Position numbers and translations under genes: made by a program. The notes below the pieces were generated by a model that had not been told where the DNA came from, searched no databases, and saw only the letters and a list, made by a program, of their open reading frames with translations. From positions 124,001 through 188,000 of the forward strand of contig JAZKEF010000013.1 of the NCBI GenBank assembly GCA_040387195.1: a DNA stretch of 64,000 bases, written 5' to 3'. Every line of letters begins with the position of its first letter. Positions within the stretch are counted from its first letter, which is position 1. Source of the DNA: UKL13-3 sp040387195. Lineage in GTDB: Bacteria; Bacteroidota; Bacteroidia; UKL13-3. Positions 35,122 to 43,400 of the stretch are shown here, piece after piece.

Positions 35122-36723
35122 ATGAAAAAAATATTTACAACCCTATTTGTATTGGCCGGAGCTGTTGCTCAGAGCCAGACTGTAACCACCTACATGGGAA
35201 CTGCAGGCGTTCCTCCATCAAGCACCATCTTATCATCATCAACTGTTGCGAATGCAAAGCTGATGGGACCTACGAATATGTGTAAAGATACCACAGGTAA
35301 ACTTTGGTTTACCGAAGGTGTTGGAAACAGGGTACGTTATATTGATGGTTCCAACGTATACGTACGTGCCGGAAGTTTGGCCGGAGATGCCGGAAGCAAT
35401 GATGCTGTTGGAACAAATTCAACCTTTAACGGACCATCGGGCATGGTAATCGATAAGGCAGGTAATATTTTTGTGGTAGATAACTACAACAATACCATCC
35501 GTAAAATCTCACCATTTGCCAATATCCCTAATTCACAAACGGTATCAACATTTGCGGGGGATAAAACTTCAGCGGGTTTTGTTGATGCAAGCGGAACTCT
35601 GGCTAAGTTTGACTCACCTTTAGATATTGCAGCTGACGCCAATAATAACTTATACGTAACGGATGCCAATAATCACCGGATTCGCAAAATTACACCTGCA
35701 GGAGTAGTTACCACCCTAGCCGGAAGCAGCACTATTGGAAGTGCCGATGGTATCGGAGCAGCAGCGTCATTCTCTACTCCTTCAGGATTATGCTGGTACA
35801 GTGCAACAGAATTGCTGGTAACAGACCTGGGAATGCAAAAAATCCGTAAGGTGAATATTACCACAGGTGCAGTTACCACTGTTGCCGGTCAAGGTACTTA
35901 TGGAACCGATGACGGAGATGCTTTAACAGTAGCAACGTTTGCAGTACCTACCGATGTTGCAGTTGACGATATGAAAAATATTTATGTAACTGATTACAAT
36001 GGTATCCGCAAAATTTCGGGTTCGTGCGTTACCACATTTGCAGGATCTGTTACTACACCGGGTACTATCGATGGTTCGGGTACAACCGCACGGTTTGATG
36101 GTCTTGCCGGTATATTTTACAGCAATAGCGCACTGTATGCCTTTGATAAAAATAACCATACCATCCGTAAAGTAACCATTGACAACATGACACAGGCATT
36201 GCCTAAAGCAAATTTTGATGCCTCTAAAACAACAGGAACCACAAGTGATGTAATCAACTTTCGCGATTCATCTGCCAATGCAATTGAGTGGAGCTGGACT
36301 ATAACTCCTACAACCTATATGTTTCATGGAGGAACTTCCTTAGCATCGCAAAAACCTGAAATCATGTTTATGGCAAATGGCAATTATACTGTTTCCCTAA
36401 AGGTGAAATCATCATGTTTCGGAAGCGATAGCATCACCAAAACAGGTTATATTAAAATTGGTAATGTAGGTTTGGCTAACGTAGTATCAGATGCTACGGT
36501 AACAGTATATCCAAATCCTTCAAAAGGGTTGGTATACATCACCAATACACTTGCCGAAAACCTGGAAGTTACCGTATATGATATGCAGGGTAAACTAATC
36601 CAGTCGGCCGCGCTGTTCCAATCAACCGAAACCATCAACATGCAACATGCTCCTAAGGGCATTTATTTCATGATGGTTAAAGGTCAATCAACTTCGATGG
36701 TGAAGAAAATTGTGGTTGAATAA
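35122..36723 (+). CDS. T9SS-secreted NHL-repeat (beta-propeller) protein with PKD-like domain
   Basis: 533 aa. A signal peptide (KKIFTTLFVLAGAVAQSQ) is followed by about six NHL repeats (about 45-350), recognised by repeated units such as NIFVVDNYNNTIRKIS and NLYVTDANNHRIRKIT, with SADGIGAAASFSTPSGLC between strands. A PKD-like domain (about 360-445) and a type A sorting domain (about 455-533, VTVYPNPSKGLVYI...KGIYFMMVKGQ...KIVVE) complete it. The C terminus marks it for the type IX secretion system and probable surface attachment. The function of the propeller is unknown, possibly binding of protein or carbohydrate. A strong terminator follows. Confidence 0.93.
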   Translation: MKKIFTTLFVLAGAVAQSQTVTTYMGTAGVPPSSTILSSSTVANAKLMGPTNMCKDTTGKLWFTEGVGNRVRYIDGSNVYVRAGSLAGDAGSNDAVGTNSTFNGPSGMVIDKAGNIFVVDNYNNTIRKISPFANIPNSQTVSTFAGDKTSAGFVDASGTLAKFDSPLDIAADANNNLYVTDANNHRIRKITPAGVVTTLAGSSTIGSADGIGAAASFSTPSGLCWYSATELLVTDLGMQKIRKVNITTGAVTTVAGQGTYGTDDGDALTVATFAVPTDVAVDDMKNIYVTDYNGIRKISGSCVTTFAGSVTTPGTIDGSGTTARFDGLAGIFYSNSALYAFDKNNHTIRKVTIDNMTQALPKANFDASKTTGTTSDVINFRDSSANAIEWSWTITPTTYMFHGGTSLASQKPEIMFMANGNYTVSLKVKSSCFGSDSITKTGYIKIGNVGLANVVSDATVTVYPNPSKGLVYITNTLAENLEVTVYDMQGKLIQSAALFQSTETINMQHAPKGIYFMMVKGQSTSMVKKIVVE

Positions 36724-36746
36724 ATCAGACATAACCAAATAATAGA

Positions 36747-36777
36747 AAAGGCTATCTCGTTTCGGGATAGCCTTTTT
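36747..36777. terminator. Bidirectional terminator between the NHL gene and msrA
   Basis: AAAGGCTATCTCG (36747-36759) pairs with CGGGATAGCCTTT (36763-36775) through 13 bp with one G-U pair and a 3-base TTT loop; T runs follow on the plus strand (CCTTTTTT) and A runs precede, giving T on the minus strand. It serves two convergent genes. Confidence 0.85.
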
Positions 36778-36786
36778 TAATGGTGT

Positions 36787-37470
36787 TTAGTGAACAGCTT
36801 TTTTCTTCAGCTTATCTTTAAATACTTTTTGGAACTTCTCCACTTTGGGTTTTACCACAAACTGGCAATAAGGCTGATCACCATTTTCGTTAAAATAATT
36901 CTGGTGGTAGTCCTCTGCCTTATAAAAGGTAGTTAAGGGACTTATTTCGGTAACAACAGGATCGGGGTATGCGTGTGATGCATCCAGTTCCTTTTTATAT
37001 TGTTCAGCCAGTTCCTTTTGTGAAGCATTGCTGTAAAAAATAGCAGAGCGGTATTGTGTTCCGATATCATTTCCCTGGCGGTTCAGGGTTGTTGGATCAT
37101 GACTGGCCCAGAATGCCTGTAATAACTCAGGAAAGGTGATCACTTTCGGGTCATACACGATCTGGCATACTTCTGCGTGTCCGGTGGTTCCGTTGCATAC
37201 TTCTTTATAGGTTGGGTTTTTCACCGATCCACCACTGTAACCTGAGGTAACGGAAATTACCCCTTCCAGTTGCTGGTATACGGCTTCCACGCACCAAAAG
37301 CAGCCGGCTCCAAAGGTGGCGGTATCATAGGTATGGGTTGTTGTTTGTTCTGTTGTCATATTGGATGAAAGTTGTGGAATAGGTTTTACGCTACTCTCGG
37401 TGCACGAAAATAGCGATATGCTCATCATATTAAAGAGCAGAAAAGAGAGAAATGCCGTGATTCGGTTCAT
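36787..37470 (-). CDS. msrA: Peptide-methionine (S)-S-oxide reductase, lipoprotein form
   Basis: 227 aa from ATG 37470. The N terminus is a lipoprotein signal with SLFSC. The catalytic motif GAGCFWC follows near residue 52, then GYSGGSVKNPTYKEVC, HAEVCQIVYDP and the C-terminal NGDQPYCQFVVKPKVEKF. It reduces oxidised Met residues, here in the envelope. The same frame stays open upstream to 38166, but that part is antisense to the redoxin gene and should not be included. MsrB is not present nearby. Confidence 0.94.
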   Translation of the reverse strand: MNRITAFLSFLLFNMMSISLFSCTESSVKPIPQLSSNMTTEQTTTHTYDTATFGAGCFWCVEAVYQQLEGVISVTSGYSGGSVKNPTYKEVCNGTTGHAEVCQIVYDPKVITFPELLQAFWASHDPTTLNRQGNDIGTQYRSAIFYSNASQKELAEQYKKELDASHAYPDPVVTEISPLTTFYKAEDYHQNYFNENGDQPYCQFVVKPKVEKFQKVFKDKLKKKAVH

Positions 37471-37554
37471 TGATAATACTAACATATTTTGTTGAATGAA
37501 GGTTTTAATCACATACGAATTTTTATCCTTCATAGTTTTTGAGATATTTGTTTG

Positions 37555-38106
37555 ATGAATAAATGGCTTTGCTGGCTTTATTGTTTGTATTTTATGGGTA
37601 GCGCTTATGCGCAAACAATCCCGCTTAAGGATTTTAAAGATAGACCTTTTCTGCTGAACGAGAAACCGGCAGGAAAGGCAAGGGTTTACTATTTCCTGTC
37701 GCCTGAATGTCCGTTGTGCCAGAGTTATTCGCTCACCATCCGCAAGCTGCATGAAGATTTTGCCAAACAAAACATTGAAATGATAGGCATTATTCCGGGC
37801 ACAGATTTTTCGGCAGCCGAAATCCTGGCCTTTGAGATGAAATACAAAATACCCATCCGGATGTATCGCGATGAACAATTTGCACTTGTTGGGAAATATG
37901 AGGCAACCATAACTCCCGAAGTGGTAGTTGTCAATAAAGAGGGAGCCGTGATGTATCAGGGACGCATAGACAATTGGGCCTATGAACTTGGGAAAAAGCG
38001 CAAAGTCATTACCGAACACAACCTTCGTGATGCCCTCTCCGCAATAATAAACAATCAGCCGGTAAAGGTGAAACAGACAAAAGCCGTTGGCTGTTTCATT
38101 GAATGA
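37555..38106 (+). CDS. Secreted thioredoxin-fold (redoxin-type) protein
   Basis: 183 aa from ATG 37555 with a signal peptide (NKWLCWLYCLYFMGSAYAQ). The thioredoxin-like fold contains VYYFLSPECPLCQSYSL, a CPLC redox site at about residues 51-54, and the cis-Pro region ITPEVVVVN. This is the AhpC/TSA-like redoxin group that in Bacteroidota is often found with cytochrome c/copper proteins. The next gene in the same direction, 175 bases on, is exactly such a protein. A role delivering reductant or copper to it is inferred. A composite intergenic repeat separates the two. Confidence 0.85.
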   Translation: MNKWLCWLYCLYFMGSAYAQTIPLKDFKDRPFLLNEKPAGKARVYYFLSPECPLCQSYSLTIRKLHEDFAKQNIEMIGIIPGTDFSAAEILAFEMKYKIPIRMYRDEQFALVGKYEATITPEVVVVNKEGAVMYQGRIDNWAYELGKKRKVITEHNLRDALSAIINNQPVKVKQTKAVGCFIE

Positions 38107-38116
38107 AAGAGCAAAT

Positions 38117-38208
38117 GCTTGCCACGATTTAGCGTGGTGCGGATGATGAAAGAACAGGAACCCCAAAGGGGTTCAATATTAATAAAAAGCACAAATACCC
38201 TTCGGGAC
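38117..38208 (+). repeat. Composite intergenic repeat, copy A
   Basis: Part 1 (38117-38153) reads GCTTGCCACGATTTAGCG-TGGTGC-GGATGATG and recurs at 39648 and 44511. Part 2 (38157-38174) is the palindrome GAACCCC-AAA-GGGGTTC-like, followed by AATATTAATAA. Part 3 (38198-38208) is CCCTTCGGGAC, resembling the GTCCC palindromes at 7752. The region up to 38281 contains no gene. Confidence 0.7.
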
Positions 38209-38281
38209 AAAAAACATGAGTAACCATGCAACCTAGGCCGATGGCACTCGTTGCCCGAGGCAAAAAGCAAAACAGTAAACA

Positions 38282-39646
38282 ATGAACCATAAACTACTAC
38301 TGATACTCATTTGTACATTGGCAGCATGTTCGCAGAACAAACAGGCTAAACAGGAGCCTCCGGCACAGGTTACCTTTGCGGAACACATTGCGCCCATTGT
38401 GCATCAGAATTGTACCAAGTGCCATATTGAGGGAGAGGCCGGACCATTCACATTAATTACGTATAATGATGTGGCCAAACGAGGAAAGCTGATTAAGTAT
38501 ATGGTGGGTGAACGGATCATGCCACCATGGCCTGCCGATGCTTCTTATACCCATTTTGCCGATGAAATGGTATTGAGTGATGAACAGATCGAGTTGGTGA
38601 AACGCTGGGTGGATGAAGGCATGTTGCCCGGGGATACCGCCCATTTGGAAACTCCTTCCCAGGTGTTGAACAAAGTTCATTTTGGCAAACCCGATCTGGT
38701 GATTCCCGTTCCCCGGATTCAGTTGAAAGGCAACAATCAGGATTTGTTTCTGGTGGTGAAAATTCCATATGAAATCCCACAGGATACTTTTGTGCGGGCT
38801 ATCGAATTTGTGCCGGGAAACAAACGTCTGGTGCACCATGTAAATACACATTTGATCCAGTTTGCAGAGGGTAAAAAGAAAAATGTACACGAAGGGAAAA
38901 TGTACGTAAACCAGGATCAGGCCAACAGTACTACCATTCACAAGGAGCTGGGAATATTGCAGGATGACGGCACATACCCGCGCATGACCCCCAGCGTGAG
39001 CAACTATTTACCGGGAGCCTTGTTCAGTTTTTATCCGGAAGAAATAGGAGGGTATACGTTGGCAAAGAAGGGCGCCTTTTATTTAAATGATATGCATTTT
39101 GGTCCAACGCCCATTGATGCAGTGGATTCATCCTATTATAATATCTATTACGGAACCGCACCACCCAAACGTCCGGTGAGTGAGTTTCAGTTGGGAACAC
39201 TTGGTATCGCACCGGTGGAGCCACAACTGATTATTCCGGCAACCGAGGTGAAAACGTTTCATATAAAGGCCACCATGCCCGATGACATTTCGCTCATCAG
39301 CATTGTTCCCCATATGCATTTAATCGGAAAAAAGTTTTTGGCATATGCCATTAAACCAAGCGGTGACACCATTCCATTGATTCGCATCAACAACTGGGAT
39401 TTCAGGTGGCAGTATTTTTATAAGTTTAAGAAGCTGTTAAAAATTCCCAAAGGCACAACCATTTATGTAGAGGGAATATTCGACAATACTGCTTCCAATC
39501 CCAATAATCCTTTTTCGCCACCGCAGGAAATCCGCGAACGCAATGGCAGCATGCGTACCACGGATGAAATGTTTCAGTTGATTGTAACATATGTGCCGTA
39601 TGAAAAGGGTGATGAGGAGTTTGACCTGGAGCATGCGAAGCGATGA
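38282..39646 (+). CDS. Heme c plus copper type II (PHM-like) monooxygenase lipoprotein
   Basis: 454 aa. A lipoprotein signal (LAAC) is followed by a cytochrome-c-like domain with C44-T-K-C47-H48 and a probable Met axial region (KYMVGERIMPPWP). The C-terminal two-thirds resembles copper type II ascorbate-dependent monooxygenases. It carries an HH pair at H185-H186 in RLVHHVNTH, a third His at about H272 (DMHFGP), H344-M345-H346 in PHMHLIGKK and M430 in TDEMFQLIV. These correspond to the CuH (His, His, His) and CuM (His, His, Met) sites of PHM. Heme may feed electrons to copper. The substrate is unknown. Confidence 0.82.
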   Translation: MNHKLLLILICTLAACSQNKQAKQEPPAQVTFAEHIAPIVHQNCTKCHIEGEAGPFTLITYNDVAKRGKLIKYMVGERIMPPWPADASYTHFADEMVLSDEQIELVKRWVDEGMLPGDTAHLETPSQVLNKVHFGKPDLVIPVPRIQLKGNNQDLFLVVKIPYEIPQDTFVRAIEFVPGNKRLVHHVNTHLIQFAEGKKKNVHEGKMYVNQDQANSTTIHKELGILQDDGTYPRMTPSVSNYLPGALFSFYPEEIGGYTLAKKGAFYLNDMHFGPTPIDAVDSSYYNIYYGTAPPKRPVSEFQLGTLGIAPVEPQLIIPATEVKTFHIKATMPDDISLISIVPHMHLIGKKFLAYAIKPSGDTIPLIRINNWDFRWQYFYKFKKLLKIPKGTTIYVEGIFDNTASNPNNPFSPPQEIRERNGSMRTTDEMFQLIVTYVPYEKGDEEFDLEHAKR

Positions 39647-39647
39647 T

Positions 39648-39733
39648 GCTTGCCTCGATCTGGCTTGGTGCAGATGATTGGATTGGGAGAATTCCGGATG
39701 CACAACCCCAAGGCTGGTCTGTGTTTTGCAGGA
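39648..39733 (+). repeat. Composite intergenic repeat, copy B (degenerate)
   Basis: GCTTGCCTCGATCTGGCT-TGGTGC-AGATGATTGG matches part 1 of copy A (38117). The second part is a degraded palindrome ACCCCAAGGCTGGT near 39704-39718. It starts 1 base after the monooxygenase stop codon. Confidence 0.6.
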
Positions 39734-39835
39734 TATACCACCAATTGTGCATTGATTCTGTGTTATGCCTATTTATCAGACACTTTTGATAAGCCATGAA
39801 TAACGGCTATTTTGCGACTTTTAAAATATAGCCTT

Positions 39836-40420
39836 ATGAAAAAATGGATACCCTTATTGGTGTTGTTGCTTGTTTGTTTTGTGAATCGAAGTTCTGCGGG
39901 TCATGTAGCGGGGGCGGAGGTCACCTACAAAGCTACTGCCACTCCCGGAATTATAGAGGTTCACCTGGTAGTATATAGAACCTGCGATGGAGGAATTACC
40001 TTGTGTGCCAATTCTTGTGCAGCTGCGTGTACGCAAACAATGATGATAGATGGCGCTGATCCAAGTTGTACCTCTTCGAATTTTGGAAGTTTAGTGGTAA
40101 GCTTGGTGAATGTCAGGGATATCAAAAACAATCAATCAGAAACAGTCAAAAACACATGCACAAACATGAATTGTGCTACTCCAGGAACGTTCACACCGGG
40201 GATAGAACGTTACGAGTTTGTGGGGGTGGCTAATATCGGAACCTCCAGTGGGATTCCTGCAAGCTGCTGTAATGTTCGTTTTTCATGGACTCATAGTAGC
40301 CGAAGTATGGAAATTGTGACCGGTTCTGCCTATCAGAATATTTATATTGATGCTATTGTTAACCGTTGTCAATATAATTTACAATCCATTCCAGCCCTAC
40401 ATATACTTATGATCCGTTAA
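39836..40420 (+). CDS. N-terminal fragment of a large T9SS surface protein (frame broken)
   Basis: About 194 aa from ATG 39836, with signal peptide KKWIPLLVLLLVCFVNRSSA and mature start GHVAGAEVTYK. The family phrase IERYEFVGVANIGTSSGIPASCCNVRFSW and IDAIVNRC are in this frame. After about 40370 the same family sequence continues in another frame (HSSPTYTYDPLILNCGG, from 40387), while this frame ends in an unrelated tail and stops at 40420. So this is the first piece of a larger protein, separated by a single-base loss around 40371-40388. Confidence 0.8.
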   Translation: MKKWIPLLVLLLVCFVNRSSAGHVAGAEVTYKATATPGIIEVHLVVYRTCDGGITLCANSCAAACTQTMMIDGADPSCTSSNFGSLVVSLVNVRDIKNNQSETVKNTCTNMNCATPGTFTPGIERYEFVGVANIGTSSGIPASCCNVRFSWTHSSRSMEIVTGSAYQNIYIDAIVNRCQYNLQSIPALHILMIR

Positions 40421-40455
40421 TTCTTAATTGCGGAGGAACCCCTGTACAATATAAT

Positions 40456-43400
40456 ATGGGAGCCTCCTTTGACCCGGATGGAGATTCATTAACATATGCA
40501 TTTGCTCCTGCCTTACAGGCATATAATTCTCCAGTTACCTACTTCTCTCCGTTTTCACATAGTACACCTCTTCCATGGAGTGGGGCCTCAACGTCAGATT
40601 TTCCTGGAGGAATTCGTTGTGATACATTTACTGGGCGTGTATTGTTTACACCGAGCAACGCGAGCCCCACAACTTTTTACGGGGTGTTGTGTATTGAAGC
40701 AAAACAATGGAAAAAAATTTCAGGTGTTCCGACCATTATTGGTAGAACAACCCGAGATATCCAGGTTGCTATTTTGGGGAATTGTGCACCTAACAATGAT
40801 CCTTCTTTACAGACAGATCCACCTAATGTGGTTAATCCGAATTTCCCCAAAGATGATTGGGTATTTCCTTCCGGTATCCAAACGTGTTTCACCATGCTTA
40901 CAAAGGATCCAGACTATCTTCCTCCAATCCTTTCCGATACAACACTTATTGATACCCTAAATTCTTTTCCATTGTTGGGTGGAGTGTTTACACGTTTGGT
41001 TCCAATAGGAACAATACGTGAGGATTCAATTAAGTTTTGTTGGACGCCAACCAGTGCACAAGAAAGTAATAATCCCTACCTTTTAAGTGTTGCAGTTAGG
41101 GATAAAAGAACCCCCATTCCGGGTAGCAATCATTACGTACTCAAAATAAAGGTTCCTCAAAATCCTCAAATAACAGCTGCAGGAATTAAGGATAGCGCTA
41201 AAGCATGCAATCTATGGGACTTCAGTTACATAGTACAACCGGGGTCACCTGCAGTTGTGCAAACACGTTGGAATATTTACAAGCTGTCAGCGGGTATACC
41301 ATCGATTGTTTATACGGTAACAGCTCCGGGCACTTTTCAATTAATGAATAAGATGCTTGCTGATAGTGGCAAGTATGTAATCGGGTTGGATTTGTTTCAG
41401 AACTTGACAACAGGGTCATTCAGATCTTATACGGATACGATTAACGTACTCCAGAACGAAATCAAGATTACTGGAACGGATACGCTTGTTTGTCCGGGCA
41501 CAGGTGTGTTATTATCATCAACTATATCACATGGAGTTGCACCCTACAGTATTCTGTGGACCAATGGAACGGCAACAGGAACTGCTGCTACTTATTCGCT
41601 CACCTCAGGTAAAGTTGATAAATGGGTAACATTGAAGGTGACAGACTCAAGAAGTTGTTCATACACGGATACCGCTTGGGTGAAGGCAAAGGCAACTCCG
41701 CAATTGCAAATCGGTTTGGCGGGAGATAGTATTCAGTGTGAGAAAGGAAACTTTTTCACCTTCATCAACCAAACCAATAAACTGACGATACCGGGATGTG
41801 TATATAGCTGGTTGCTGAATGATTCGGTAACGTATTCGGGTGATACGCTTTCACTCTCGCTTCCTCCATCGGGCATTCAATCCATGAAACTGATTGTAAC
41901 CACTCCCGAAGGTTGCCATGATACATTGATCAGGAAAGTATGGTTGAGGGCAAGTCCGCGTATGGCATTCACCGTAAATGATACTACCCAATGTCTGGGT
42001 GGCAATGCGTTTACTTTTACCAATCAAACAACGATGACCTCGGGTACTGCAACGTATCAGTGGCAAACCATTACGGCAAGTGCGGCTACTCCCAATTTTT
42101 CTTTCGGGTATCCGTACTCCGGAATATTTACCGTTAAACTTAAAGCAACCAATTCAACGTATGCTGCCTGTAAGGACTCGGTGGTTCGAAACGTATATGT
42201 CTATGCTCAACCGATGGTTACTTTTTCGGTTAACAGTTCTATACAATGTTCAAAGGGAAATTCATTTGTGCTCACCAATAATACGGTAGCAGATTCCAGT
42301 TTGCAATTTAAGTGGTTTCTCAACGGGGATACCTTATCAGGAAGTCCGGTTACATATGCTTTTCCTACTATCGGCAGCAATCCTGTAAAGTTAAGGATGT
42401 ATTCAGCTTTCGGGTGTAATGATTCGTCAACACAAACATTCACAGTGCAGGCATCACCAACTGCTGCGCTCATTCTGGCAGACAGTACGCAATGTAAGAA
42501 TAGCAGTTTTGTGTTTACCAATAATTCAGCCATATCAGCAGGTTTCATGAACTATAACTGGAACATGGGCAATGGCCAGGTATATTCAAGTTTGAATGTA
42601 AATTATATCTATCCTTCACCGGGAATTTATAGTGTACGACTAATTGCCAACAATACGAGTGCAGTACAATGCCGGGATACGGTTTACCAAAAGGTATATG
42701 TTTATCCCAAACCAACTGTAACCAATACCATCAACAACACTTCGCAATGTGTGAAGAATAATGCATTTACATTTACCAATACCACACCTTCAGATTCTTC
42801 GCTTCAGTTCACCTGGTTAGCCGGTACCGACTCGGCAACAGGAACAATATTCAGCCGTAGTTTTACAATAAGCGGTACACAAACAGTAAAGTTGCGCATG
42901 AGTTCCATTTTCGGGTGTAATGATTCATTGAGCAAAACAGTTACGGTGCACGAATCACCATTGGCCACATATCTTGCAAGCGATACCATTGCCTGTCAGA
43001 AAAACACATTTACATTTACCAATCAATCATCTATTGCTGCTCCGCATACATTATCCTACAATTGGAATATGGGTAATGGTATAACATTTACCACTGCCAA
43101 TGCGATGTATACCTATCCTTCTGCGGGTTCGTATACGGTGAGGTTGATAGCAACAAGCCAGACTGCAACTATTTGCAAGGATACCATGTTAAAACAGGTA
43201 ACGGTATTGGCTCAACCTCCGGTATCGGGAACGGTAAACAGTACGGCTCAATGTTTAACCAACAACCAGTTTGTATATAACAATACTTCTTCGGGTCAAT
43301 CTGATCCGAACAATACCTTTGTGTGGAAGTCAGACAGTGGACTTTTTACAGGGCCGGTACTCACCCGACAATATACCACCTCAGGAACTAAAACAGTCAA

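Noticed and set aside
37471..38166. Upstream extension of the msrA reading frame to 459 codons
   Set aside because: The added 232 residues are antisense to the redoxin gene and lack MsrA-like features; the lipoprotein start at 37470 explains the N terminus.
40371..40388. Programmed -1 frameshift in the large T9SS protein
   Set aside because: No X-XXY-YYZ slippery heptamer at the frame-0 boundary and no following stem or pseudoknot recognised; a simple indel is more likely.
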